Below, piece after piece: positions 1-7,340 of a stretch of DNA of 54,122 nucleotides (position 1 is its first letter; every line of letters starts with the position of its first letter). Source of the stretch: Streptomyces apocyni (GTDB lineage Bacteria > Actinomycetota > Actinomycetes > Streptomycetales > Streptomycetaceae); NCBI RefSeq assembly GCF_009739465.1, contig NZ_WHOM01000062.1, positions 168,832-222,953 of the forward strand, written 5' to 3'. Below the pieces are notes generated by a model, which did no database searches, was not told the origin of the DNA, and saw only the letters and a program-made list of their open reading frames with translations. Position numbers and translations under genes: made by a program.

Positions 1-53
1 GGCGCCGCTGCGGGGGGAGCGCCTGAGCGATCTACAACGACGGGGGAATCGCG

Positions 54-374
54 TCAGGCGCTGCGGGGGGTGGCAGTGGTCAGGGGTTCAACCAGCTGGT
101 GATCACGCTGATCGAGGTTCACAAAGATCATTCCGTAACGGATGGCACAGCGCACGGGGTGTGGGGCACCCCTGGGACGCCGCAAGCACTGATACGCCCG
201 GATCTCATCACCCTCGTCATCACGCGCGACCACGACCGGCTGACCGAGGAGGGTGACCATCAACGAGTCGCCAGGGCTGGGCAACGCCGTGACGAGGTCG
301 ATGAAGTGCCACCCGGAGCGGTAGGCGGTGGCCATTTCGCGACGAAAGGAACGGTCGTCGGGGGGTGTGGTCAT
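54..374 (-). CDS. Rieske-oxygenase-like mini-protein lacking the cluster ligands
   Basis: The protein has 106 residues. I chose the ATG at 374 because GGACGGAG lies just upstream; it shares ATGA with the stop of the preceding peptide gene. The middle resembles the N-terminal part of Rieske ring-hydroxylating oxygenase alpha subunits: a 'W-H-F' start, a PGD turn, 'GQPVVVARDDEG', and then 'YGMIFVNLD', which is typical of the strand after the Rieske centre. The usual C-x-H and C-x2-H ligand pairs are absent. One Cys sits in 'QCLRRPRG', where CPHRG would be expected, and one sits further on. It is therefore probably not a [2Fe-2S] protein. By coupling it should work with the exported peptide, but its function is unknown. 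The Rieske resemblance is pattern recognition only. Confidence 0.7.
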   Translation of the reverse strand: MTTPPDDRSFRREMATAYRSGWHFIDLVTALPSPGDSLMVTLLGQPVVVARDDEGDEIRAYQCLRRPRGAPHPVRCAIRYGMIFVNLDQRDHQLVEPLTTATPRSA

Positions 375-598
375 GCGACTGACTCCGTCCCTGTGCTCAT
401 AGGGGTCCCACCCGGCATCGCATTCCACACAGGGTCCTGCATGGCTACCGGGACCGCGTCCCAGACGGGGTCCGATGGTGCCGCAACGGTCGCTGCCGGG
501 GCAGCATTCCAGACCGGGTCCATCGGCACCGCGACGCCCACAGCGGCCGCCGCGACGAAGGCGATAGCAAGCACCGAGCGAAGCGTTCTCTTGAACAT
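371..598 (-). CDS. Small exported peptide with three DPVW[N/D]A repeats
   Basis: The product has 75 residues. The ATG at 598 is preceded by GAGG about 12 nt upstream; longer upstream starts would bury the signal sequence. Residues 1-25 form a signal-peptide-like stretch (MFKR, then an Ala/Val-rich core). The remainder is three copies of a short motif, DPVWNAAP, DPVWDAVP and DPVWNAMP (about residues 27-34, 43-50, 55-62), separated by Ala/Pro/Val linkers. There is no Cys. The organisation resembles secreted peptide precursors with repeated core segments, either signalling peptides or modified peptides, but no known family is recognised. The gene overlaps the downstream Rieske-like gene by 4 bp and is divergent from a LuxR-type regulator. 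Confidence 0.75.
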   Translation of the reverse strand: MFKRTLRSVLAIAFVAAAAVGVAVPMDPVWNAAPAATVAAPSDPVWDAVPVAMQDPVWNAMPGGTPMSTGTESVA

Positions 599-725
599 GG
601 GCGGCTTCGACCTCACTTGATTGTTTTTGCTCCCCCGCGGTCTCGACAATGGCTCAGTCCTTGCGGTTTCACCACCGAGTACGTGCATCATGTTCCTGAA
701 ATTCAAGAGCCTGGGGGGTGTTCAA
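599..725. promoter_or_regulatory. Divergent promoter region between peptide gene and LuxR regulator
   Basis: A 127-bp gap separates the two divergently transcribed starts at 598 and 726. It is less GC-rich than its surroundings, with a T-rich run at 620-629. It must carry both promoters, but I cannot assign -10/-35 boxes with confidence. It contains CATCATG near 687, which is also the core of a 14-bp palindrome upstream of the paralogous regulator. Confidence 0.45.
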
Positions 726-1709
726 ATGCGGACAAACGCGGATGATCCAGTGCATCCGCATAGTCACCTGGAGCTGTGCGAGCAAGGGGCCAGCCTTTAC
801 GCGAGCGCCCTGCGGAGAGGTCGTATAGCCAGGTCCGAAGTGGTTTCGGCGCCGTGCCTCACCGACCTCTCTCTCCTGCATCCGGACCCAGATGACGCTG
901 AGTGGCTGCGTCCGGTTCCCCCTACCGCCGCTCTGGCTCAACTTCTGCTCCCCCTCGAGGAGGAGATACAGGAGCGCCGACGGCTGACCATCGCCCTCAG
1001 CGGCACTTTCGAGCCCTTCATGGCGATAAGCGCTCAGGACCCCGCCACCACGCACGCCATCACCGTCCTTGAGGGACTCAGCCGAATCGACGACGCGCTG
1101 AGCCGCGCCACGGCCGAGTGCTCCCAGGAGCTGCTCACGCTCCAACCTGGCGGCGGGCGAAGCCCGGACATCCTCACCACCGCCTTGAAACGCGTGCAGC
1201 CACTCCTCGACCGGGGAGTGCGGATACGGACCCTCTACCAGCACACGGCCCGGCACAGTCAGGGCATCCAGGCCTACAAGGAGCAGGCAGGTTCCGAGCG
1301 GATGGAGATCCGCACGCTGGAACAGCTCGTCGAGCGCCTGATCATCATCGACCACAAGACCGCGTTCATCCCAGCTCGGGATGACCGTCAGGTCGCGCTC
1401 GAACTACGCCATCCAGGCCTGATCGGCTACCTGGCCATTGTCTTCGAAGACGCGTGGAACCGAGCCCTCCCCCTGGACGAGCAGTTCCCCCGCACCCGTA
1501 CCCCCGAAGGCATCACCAGCGTCCAGTACTCCATAGCCCGGCTGCTGATCGAGGGGCACGTCGACGACGCCATCGCCCGCCGTCTCGGCATGAACGTCCG
1601 TACCTGCCGCGCCCACATAGCCAAGCTCGCCGCCACACTGGGCAGCGGCAGCCGCGCCCAACTCGGCTACCTCATCGCCCAGTCAGGAATCCTGGACCAG
1701 GAGCAGTGA
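726..1709 (+). CDS. LuxR-family transcriptional regulator (PLD/TrmB-like sensor region)
   Basis: The protein has 327 residues. The ATG at 726 is chosen because a GGGGGG run lies 8 nt upstream and because it matches the N-terminus of the paralogue at 1713-2711. The C-terminal about 60 residues form a LuxR/GerE helix-turn-helix, with 'DDAIARRLGMNVRTCRAHIAKLAATLGSG'-type spacing (only key parts are named here: ARRLGM, RTCRAH, LGSGSRAQLG). The first about 250 residues have no receiver domain. They share with the paralogue 'LTDLSLLHPDP', 'ELLTLQPGG' and a late segment with 'IIDHKTAFIPA', reminiscent of the phospholipase-D-like ligand domain of TrmB-type regulators. It is divergent from the exported-peptide gene and convergent with its paralogue, with 3 bp between the stops. 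It probably senses a small ligand or peptide; that is inference. Confidence 0.85.
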   Translation: MRTNADDPVHPHSHLELCEQGASLYASALRRGRIARSEVVSAPCLTDLSLLHPDPDDAEWLRPVPPTAALAQLLLPLEEEIQERRRLTIALSGTFEPFMAISAQDPATTHAITVLEGLSRIDDALSRATAECSQELLTLQPGGGRSPDILTTALKRVQPLLDRGVRIRTLYQHTARHSQGIQAYKEQAGSERMEIRTLEQLVERLIIIDHKTAFIPARDDRQVALELRHPGLIGYLAIVFEDAWNRALPLDEQFPRTRTPEGITSVQYSIARLLIEGHVDDAIARRLGMNVRTCRAHIAKLAATLGSGSRAQLGYLIAQSGILDQEQ

Positions 1710-1712
1710 GGG

Positions 1713-2711
1713 CTACCTGGCCCCCGTCGGGGGAGGCACATGCAGCCCGGCCTGCGCGATCCGAACCCCCAACTGAGCCCGGCTGGAGCTTCCCAGCGCC
1801 TCACTCAGCCTGCGGATGTGCTCCCGACAGGTCCTGACGTGCATCCCCATCCGCTGCGCGATCTCCGCATCCGTACAGCCCTCCGCCAGCAGCGCCGCGA
1901 TGGCGTGCTCCCGGCGACTGACCCTGTCCAACCCAGCCTGCGGCGGCGGCTCTTCGTCCAACGGCACACCCAGATGCCACAGCCGCTCGAAGACGACGGC
2001 GAGGAACTCGACGACAGCGGGCTGACGCAGCTCCAGCGCGCGGGTGCGCTCGGCGTTGGCCGGGATGAAAGCGACCGTCCGGTCGAAGATCAGCAGCCGC
2101 TCGGTGACCTCGTCGAGTGTCCGGATCTCGCTGTCCCTTCCCACTCCCCGGACCGACTCCAGGTAGTGGTACAGCCCCCGGCCGTGCCGCGCCACATGCG
2201 TGTACAACGACCGTATCCGCACCCCGCGCCGCTGTAGGTCCAGCGCCCGGGGCAACGCGGCCATCAGATCCTTCTCGGGCCTGATCCCCCCTGGCTGCAC
2301 ACTCAACAGCTCGGACTCACACGCCGCGTTGGCCTCATCCAGGGCCTCGTTGATGCGGGGAATCCCCTCCAACACCCTCAGCGTGTCGCTCGCCGGAAGA
2401 ACCTCGGCATCGAACCCCGCGAAGCGCTCGGCGGCCTCGGCCACGACCGTCATCCGCCGATGGGTCGCGCTGAGGTCGGCTCTGACTCCCCGCATCAGGC
2501 GAGACACGACCCGCGCCGGACTTGTGGGCAACAGCCAGTCCGTATCGGCCGGATCGGGATGCAGGAGCGCCAAATCGATCAGACAGGGCGCGGCATGAGC
2601 GTCCACCCGCGAGACACGGCCGCCCCTCAGCGCCTCGGCGTAGACCCGCTCCCCAGACTCACACAGCCGGTCGACCCCGTGCCGATGCGGCTCCCGCTCA
2701 TCCCCCGCCAC
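1713..2711 (-). CDS. LuxR-family transcriptional regulator, paralogue of the gene at 726-1709
   Basis: The protein has 332 residues. The GTG at 2711 is preferred over an ATG at 2849 because GGGGG lies just upstream, the extra N-terminus would be low-complexity, and the length then matches the paralogue. It shows the same architecture: an N-terminal region with 'LIDLALLHPDP', 'ELLSVQPGG', 'RGVRIRSLYTHVARHG' and 'LLIFDRTVAFIPAN', then a C-terminal LuxR helix-turn-helix with 'AQRMGMHVRTCREH' and 'LGSSSRAQLG'. The two genes face each other tail to tail. The pair looks like an old duplication around one signalling locus. Confidence 0.85.
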   Translation of the reverse strand: MAGDEREPHRHGVDRLCESGERVYAEALRGGRVSRVDAHAAPCLIDLALLHPDPADTDWLLPTSPARVVSRLMRGVRADLSATHRRMTVVAEAAERFAGFDAEVLPASDTLRVLEGIPRINEALDEANAACESELLSVQPGGIRPEKDLMAALPRALDLQRRGVRIRSLYTHVARHGRGLYHYLESVRGVGRDSEIRTLDEVTERLLIFDRTVAFIPANAERTRALELRQPAVVEFLAVVFERLWHLGVPLDEEPPPQAGLDRVSRREHAIAALLAEGCTDAEIAQRMGMHVRTCREHIRRLSEALGSSSRAQLGVRIAQAGLHVPPPTGAR

Positions 2712-2753
2712 ACCCCACCCCCTGGGCCCGCCCGACCCTCGGGCGTGGTGGCC

Positions 2754-2806
2754 GCCATCATGATGGCAGGCACCCCGACCGAACGGGGGAAGCCGACCGG
2801 GGTGCC
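2754..2806. promoter_or_regulatory. Palindromes upstream of the second LuxR gene
   Basis: GCCATCATGATGGC at 2754-2767 is a perfect 14-bp palindrome 43 bp upstream of the GTG start at 2711. A second inverted repeat, GGCACCCCG at 2769-2777 with CGGGGTGCC at 2798-2806, follows directly. Either could be an operator, for example for autoregulation, or a transcript hairpin. The rest of the 2712-3008 gap shows no supported gene. Confidence 0.4.
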
Positions 2807-3008
2807 GCCCACCACGATGCCCGGCCGGGCCGCACCACGGAACCGTCATCTAACTGCATGTCCGGAAGAGGACGCTATGACAATCTCCCCGAATTCCTGA
2901 CGTTACGGCCGATACCACCTCAGCCCCTCGCCGACCGCCGCTCCGCCGCTCCACCGCGGTGCACGCCGACCAGTCGGCGTTGTCGGGACAAGGTTCGAGA
3001 CGGGCAGG

Positions 3009-3830
3009 TCAGTTGAGGGGCTGGCGCATCTCCTCGCGGACGTCCAGGGCCCGGGCCGCCGCCGCTTCCAGATCGACGGAGGCCGGGTCCTGTACGGCGA
3101 TCTCCTTGGTGATCTCGCCAACAGAAGCAGCGGTGTTGTCGTCGGCCCAGGCGCACAGGGGCATCGTGGTCGTGCCCCCGGCCTGGTCCACGGTCAGCAC
3201 CTGGCAGCTCACCACCAGGTCCGACCCCTTGGGCGTGATGTCCCTGGGTGGTACGGCAAGGGTGGCGCCCTGCCCGTCCTCCGCGCCCCGCAGCATGCCC
3301 GCGCGGACCGCGTCAGGGTCCTTGATCCGGGCGTACATCCCGGACACGACGAGCACCTCTCCGGAGGCGGCACCGCCCTTGCCGGTGTACTGGCCCACGA
3401 CCGGCTTGAAGTCCTTGAGGTCGGACCTGTTCCAACTGCCGTCGTCCTGCGGCCCAGCGGTGGAGAGGTCCTGCGTCAGCGAGTACGTGCCGTCCAGCAG
3501 CGTCTCGGTCAGCTCAAGCCGGTACTCGGCAACGGGGTAGGAGCTGTCGGGCCCCGCACCGCGCGTCTGAACTTCCTTGCCGATCTTGGCGAGGTAGCCC
3601 AGCAACAGCAGTCCGGCCACAATCAGCACGACGACGAGGGCCGTACGGTTCTTCCGCTGCGGCGGAGGGGGCGGCGGACCCCATCCCCCGGGGCCGACGG
3701 GCCCGTTCGGCGGAACCCCGTACGGCGGCTGGCCGTACGCCTGCTGTTGCGGAAACGGCGGCTGCTGGGCGGCGTACGGACCGGGAGCCCCGAACCCGCC
3801 CTGCGGGGGCGGCTGATGCGGCATGGACAT
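3009..3830 (-). CDS. Proline-rich, single-pass membrane-anchored protein of unknown function
   Basis: The protein has 273 residues. Residues 1-57 are a Pro/Gln/Gly-rich cytoplasmic tail containing a PPPPPP run. A transmembrane helix follows ('TALVVVLIVAGLLLLGYLA', about residues 62-80). The extracytoplasmic domain of about 190 residues has no Cys pairing pattern or catalytic motif that I recognise. This tail-helix-domain layout is common in actinobacterial surface proteins. There are two in-frame Met codons at the start; the first (3830) is used, and no strong ribosome site separates them. It stands alone on its strand, next to a probable gene remnant. Confidence 0.75.
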   Translation of the reverse strand: MSMPHQPPPQGGFGAPGPYAAQQPPFPQQQAYGQPPYGVPPNGPVGPGGWGPPPPPPQRKNRTALVVVLIVAGLLLLGYLAKIGKEVQTRGAGPDSSYPVAEYRLELTETLLDGTYSLTQDLSTAGPQDDGSWNRSDLKDFKPVVGQYTGKGGAASGEVLVVSGMYARIKDPDAVRAGMLRGAEDGQGATLAVPPRDITPKGSDLVVSCQVLTVDQAGGTTTMPLCAWADDNTAASVGEITKEIAVQDPASVDLEAAAARALDVREEMRQPLN

Positions 3831-4027
3831 GCCCGCACACTACTTCACGCTTCACGCTTGCGAAGACCAAGAGCCCCTACGGCCGCACTGTTGTTCCGGC
3901 AGTCGCACGCCCCGGACGTGTTCGCCGTTCCGGCCGATGGGTGGGGCGCCGGGTTGCCCCGAATCTACCTGGCTGCGATCAAAAGGAGTCCAACGACCGC
4001 GACGGCAAGAAGACCCCGGTTCAGGCT

Positions 4028-4156
4028 GTGACCGTTCTGCGGGCGCTGCACAGCCTGCGCTATCACCAGGTGTCGCCCCGGTTCCACGGGCAAGGCCTTG
4101 ACGGGGTGTTCGAGGGTGGGGAGATCACCATTACCGGGGTGCCCGCGGATTCCTGA
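4028..4156 (+). pseudogene. Possible 3' remnant of a lost gene
   Basis: A short frame of 42 codons has coding-like third positions (about 86% G/C) and ends in TGA, but it has no ribosome binding site and no recognisable N-terminus. The translated piece includes 'GVFEGGEITITGVPADS', which looks like the end of a larger protein. It could also be chance. It lies in the 436-bp gap 3831-4266, whose left part (3831-4020) shows nothing I can support. Confidence 0.3.
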
Positions 4157-4177
4157 CCACGGCTAGCCTGGCTGAGG

Positions 4178-4239
4178 CCGCCTCTCAAGTGGGCGGTTTG
4201 GGACGCCGAAACGCCCGTAGAACGGGCTTCTGGGCGTCC
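4178..4239 (+). promoter_or_regulatory. Tandem RNA hairpins in the leader of the gene at 4267
   Basis: A small hairpin (CCGCC 4178-4182 with GGCGG 4192-4196) is followed by a two-tier hairpin. In the latter, GGACGCC 4201-4207 pairs with GGCGTCC 4233-4239, enclosing GCCCGT 4213-4218 with ACGGGC 4222-4227 around an AGA loop. It ends 21 nt before the ribosome site of the next gene and has no U-tract. A structured leader or attenuator is more likely than a simple terminator, but this is unproven. Confidence 0.4.
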
Positions 4240-4266
4240 TGAATCGTCACTTACCTAAGGATGAAC

Positions 4267-4860
4267 ATGCACCACGCGGAGTCGCCGTCCGTTCCCGCTT
4301 CCGATTCCGTTCCGGCGCCTGTCCACGACGACCTGTTCGGTGAGATCACCGTCCAACTGGACGTCCAGGAAGGCCGCCTGATGGTCGAGGGTGAGCTGAT
4401 TCCCCGGGTCACGTTGCGCCGTGACCCGGAGGCCGACGTGGACGAGCACGTGGCCATCGGGACGCGTGAGGGCGAGCGGCTCCGGCTGACCGTGGGTGGG
4501 GCTGAGGCGACGCTGCGGCTCGGGAAGGGCGGGATCAGTCGGCGGTCCTATCGGGTCGACGTGGAGCACGACGGGGTCCGGTACCGGCTGGTGCCGGACT
4601 CGGTGCCCAGTAGTCGGCTGACCCGGGACGGGGCGTACGTCGGGGACTTCCTGTCCGACGGCGACGGGCGGGTGATCGCCGAGTGGCGCGACCGCAACCG
4701 CGACCGCACGGGCGAAAGCGAGGGCGAGGGCAAGCGCGAGGGCCCTGACGTACAGCCAGTCGACGCGGCCATCGGGTACGCGCTGGCCGCCGCGTTCGGC
4801 ACGGGCGGGCAGCCCTGGTGGATGATGGCGGCTGACGCGGTGAGTTCAGCGTTGCCGTGA
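4267..4860 (+). CDS. Hypothetical beta-rich protein
   Basis: The protein has 197 residues. ATG 4267 is chosen over ATG 4261 because the AAGG at 4257-4260 abuts the earlier ATG but sits 6 nt from this one. The sequence is soluble and strand-rich, with many short charged turns ('DDLFGEITVQLDV', 'RLTVGGAEATLRLGKGG'). A Glu/Arg-rich low-complexity linker lies around residues 142-160, followed by a hydrophobic C-terminus ('GYALAAAFGTGGQPWWMMAA'). No family is recognised. It is preceded by tandem hairpins and followed by a strong bidirectional terminator shared with hspR. Confidence 0.7.
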   Translation: MHHAESPSVPASDSVPAPVHDDLFGEITVQLDVQEGRLMVEGELIPRVTLRRDPEADVDEHVAIGTREGERLRLTVGGAEATLRLGKGGISRRSYRVDVEHDGVRYRLVPDSVPSSRLTRDGAYVGDFLSDGDGRVIAEWRDRNRDRTGESEGEGKREGPDVQPVDAAIGYALAAAFGTGGQPWWMMAADAVSSALP

Positions 4861-4873
4861 GCGCGAAAGCGAA

Positions 4874-4909
4874 AGCGGGGCCGGGAACGCTCAGCTCCCG
4901 GCCCCGCTC
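4874..4909. terminator. Bidirectional terminator between hypothetical gene and hspR
   Basis: GCGGGGCCGGGA (4875-4886) and TCCCGGCCCCGC (4896-4907) form a perfect 12-bp stem with a 9-nt loop, flanked by A's on one side and TCTT on the other. It lies between two convergent genes ending at 4860 and 4937. Confidence 0.85.
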
Positions 4910-4936
4910 TTACGGCAAACGCACACCCACACCCCG

Positions 4937-5383
4937 TCAGTCGCGCTTAGGAGGCCGCCACACCACCAGCGCGCTCGGCGGATGCGCCTCCTGGTACGGC
5001 ACCAGGTCGCGCCGGTACGACGCGTGGACCTGGGCCTCGCGCTGCTGCATCGCCGCCGCCGCGCCGTCCACGGCCGCGGAGAGCTCCGCGACGCGGGCCT
5101 GGAGCGCGGCGACCTGGTTCTCCAGCTCGATGATGCGCTTGATGCCCGCCAGGTTGATGCCCTCGTCCTGCGACAACTGCTGGACGGTGCGCAGCAGTTC
5201 GATGTCGCGGGCCGAGTACCGGCGGCCGCGCCCGGCCGTGCGGTCAGGCGAGACCAGGCCCAGGCGGTCGTACTGCCGCAGGGTCTGCGGGTGCAGGCCG
5301 GAGAGCTGGGCGGCCACCGAGATCACGTAGACCGGTGTCTCGTCCGTGAGCTGGTACGGGTTCTGTCGGCGGCGGCCGTCCAT
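4937..5383 (-). CDS. hspR: HspR, MerR-family repressor of the dnaK operon
   Basis: The protein has 148 residues. The N-terminal MerR winged helix-turn-helix is clear ('VYVISVAAQLSGLHPQTLRQYDR', 'GLVSPDRTAGRGRRYS', 'LLRTVQQLSQDEGINLAGI', about residues 17-85), followed by a coiled coil ('LENQVAALQARVAEL'). The C-terminus ends 'SALVVWRPPKRD', close to known Streptomyces HspR tails. HspR binds HAIR operators and needs DnaK as co-repressor (established in Streptomyces). The gene is last in the dnaK-grpE-dnaJ-hspR operon, starting 4 bp after dnaJ, which closes the feedback loop. HAIR sites lie upstream of dnaK here. Confidence 0.96.
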   Translation of the reverse strand: MDGRRRQNPYQLTDETPVYVISVAAQLSGLHPQTLRQYDRLGLVSPDRTAGRGRRYSARDIELLRTVQQLSQDEGINLAGIKRIIELENQVAALQARVAELSAAVDGAAAAMQQREAQVHASYRRDLVPYQEAHPPSALVVWRPPKRD

Positions 5384-5387
5384 CGCG

Positions 5388-6593
5388 TCATGCTCCCTTC
5401 GCGGCCTGGAACAGTTCTGCCCGCGGGTCGTCGCCCGCTGTCGCCTTGCGGTAGGCCTCCAGCGCCGTACGGGCGTCGGCGTCCAGGTCCTTGGGCACCG
5501 CCACCTCGACGGTGACCAACAGGTCGCCCCGGGTGCCGTCCTTGCGGACCGCGCCCTTGCCCCGCGCCCGCATCGTACGGCCGTTGGGGGTGCCGGGCGG
5601 CAGTTTCAGCGTGACCGGTGGCCCGCCGAGCGTCGGCACCTTGACCTCGCCGCCGAGCGCGGCCTCCGGGTAGGAGACCGGCACCGTGACGGTGAGGTTG
5701 TCGCCCTTGCGGCCGAAGACCGGGTGGGCGTCGACGTGGACGACCACATACAGGTCACCGGCCGGACCGCCCCGCTCGCCTGGCGCGCCCTTGCCGCGCA
5801 GCCGGATGCGCTGGCTGTCCGCGACCCCTGCCGGGATGCGGACCTGCATGGTGCGGGAGGACTTGGCGCGCCCCGAGCCCTTGCAGACCTCGCAGGCGTC
5901 CTGGGCGATCAGGCCCCGGCCCTTGCAGTCCACACACGGGTCGGTGAGCGAGAAACCGCCTCCGCCGCCGCGCGAGACCTGACCGGTGCCGACGCAGGTC
6001 GGGCACACGCGCGGCGTGCCGTTCTTGTCGCCGGTGCCGGAGCAGGCCTTGCAGGGGGCCTGGCTGGACATCCGCAGCGGGACCGTGGCCCCGTCCACCG
6101 CCTCGGTGAAGCTGAGCGTCACCTCGGACTCGATGTCCTGGCCACGGCGCGGCTGGGTACGGGTACCCGTACCCGCGCCGCCCCGGTTGAACAGGCCGCC
6201 GAACACATCCCCGAGGCCGCCGCCGAAGCCACCCGCGCCGCCCGCGCCCGTACCGCCACCGGACGTCCCTCCGCCCGGGCCGCCGCCTCCGAAGAGGTCG
6301 CCCAGGTCGAAGTTGAAGTTGCCGCCAGCGCCGGGGCCGGGGCGGTAGCCGCCGTTCCCGAAGAGGGTGCGGGCCTCGTCGTACTCCTTGCGCCGCTTGG
6401 GGTCACCGAGGACGTCGTTCGCCTCGGAGACCTCCTTGAAGCGCTCCTCAGCCTTGGCGTTGCCCTTGTTGGCGTCCGGGTGGAACTCCCGGGCCAGCTT
6501 GCGGTACGCCTTCTTGATCTCGGCTTCGGTGGCGTCCTTGGGGACGCCGAGGACCTTGTAATAGTCCTTCTCGATGAAGTCCTTGGTGCTCAT
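5388..6593 (-). CDS. dnaJ: DnaJ co-chaperone (Hsp40, type I)
   Basis: The protein has 401 residues. The J domain occupies about residues 10-75, with HPD at 38-40 to stimulate the DnaK ATPase. A Gly/Phe-rich region with extra Gly/Thr repeats follows. Then come four zinc motifs (CKACSGTG, CPTCVGTG, CVDCKGRG, CEVCKGSG) and the C-terminal substrate-binding domain ending 'ELFQAAKGA'. It presents unfolded clients to DnaK in the cytoplasm. It lies 48 bp after grpE and 4 bp before hspR. The operon position marks it as the heat-inducible dnaJ1-type copy. Confidence 0.97.
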   Translation of the reverse strand: MSTKDFIEKDYYKVLGVPKDATEAEIKKAYRKLAREFHPDANKGNAKAEERFKEVSEANDVLGDPKRRKEYDEARTLFGNGGYRPGPGAGGNFNFDLGDLFGGGGPGGGTSGGGTGAGGAGGFGGGLGDVFGGLFNRGGAGTGTRTQPRRGQDIESEVTLSFTEAVDGATVPLRMSSQAPCKACSGTGDKNGTPRVCPTCVGTGQVSRGGGGGFSLTDPCVDCKGRGLIAQDACEVCKGSGRAKSSRTMQVRIPAGVADSQRIRLRGKGAPGERGGPAGDLYVVVHVDAHPVFGRKGDNLTVTVPVSYPEAALGGEVKVPTLGGPPVTLKLPPGTPNGRTMRARGKGAVRKDGTRGDLLVTVEVAVPKDLDADARTALEAYRKATAGDDPRAELFQAAKGA

Positions 6594-6641
6594 CCCCGAC
6601 GTCCCTCCTCTCCTGCCTGTCCCTGCACTGCTCTGGTCGCG

Positions 6642-7340
6642 TCAGCCCTCGTCCGGGCCACCGCTCTCCTTCTCCGGTGCCGTCGCCTCGGCGTCGTCGG
6701 CGGCGACGCCCTCGCCCTTGACCGTCTGCGCCCCGGGCTGCGGCTCGGCGACGGCCACCCGCGCGGGGCGGATGGTGCGCTCGCCGATGCGATACCCAGG
6801 CTGCAGGATCGCGACGCAGGTCGTCTCGGTGACATCCGGCGCGTACGAGTGCATCAGGGCCTCGTGGATCGTCGGGTCGAAGGGCTCGCCCTCCTTGCCG
6901 AACTGCTGCAGACCCAGCTTGGCGACGACCGTCTCCAGCGATTCGGCCACCGACTTGAAGCCACCGACCAGCTCGCCGTGCTCACGGGCGCGGCCGATGT
7001 CGTCGAGCGTGGGCAGGAGCTCGGTCAGGAGATTCGCCGCGGCGATCTCCTTGACCGTGACCCGGTCACGCTCCACCCGACGGCGGTAGTTCTGGTACTC
7101 GGCCTGGAGCCGCTGGAGGTCCGCGGTGCGCTCACCGAGCGCGGTACGAACCTGGTCCAGCTCAGCCCTCAGGCCAGCGGTCTGGGCGGCGGCGTCACCG
7201 GCCGCCTGTGCGCTTGCGTCCCCTGCCGGGGCCGCCCCCTCCTCCGGGGAGGAGGAGGCGGCCTTCGACTCGGCGTCGGCTTCGGTGGCGCCGGAAGGGA
7301 CGTCGGGCTGCTCTTCGAAGCCCGGGGTCTCCTCCGTCAC
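6642..7340 (-). CDS. grpE: GrpE nucleotide exchange factor
   Basis: The protein has 232 residues. The N-terminal about 60 residues are acidic and Ala-rich. A long helix ('LRAELDQVRTALGERTADLQRLQAEYQNYRRR', key part AEYQNYRRRVERDR) forms the dimer stalk. The C-terminal beta domain has 'FDPTIHEALM' and 'ILQPGYRIGERTIRPARVAVAEP'. It releases ADP from DnaK. The GTG start overlaps the dnaK stop by 4 bp (GTGA on the minus strand), implying translational coupling and stoichiometric expression. An unusual acidic and Ser/Gly-rich tail is present ('KESGGPDEG'). Confidence 0.96.
   Translation of the reverse strand: MTEETPGFEEQPDVPSGATEADAESKAASSSPEEGAAPAGDASAQAAGDAAAQTAGLRAELDQVRTALGERTADLQRLQAEYQNYRRRVERDRVTVKEIAAANLLTELLPTLDDIGRAREHGELVGGFKSVAESLETVVAKLGLQQFGKEGEPFDPTIHEALMHSYAPDVTETTCVAILQPGYRIGERTIRPARVAVAEPQPGAQTVKGEGVAADDAEATAPEKESGGPDEG

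Noticed and set aside
2878..2901. A seven-codon frame with a good ribosome site in the gap before the second LuxR gene
   Set aside because: It is too short to support, no gene follows it on the same strand, and its ribosome site could be chance in this GC-rich context.
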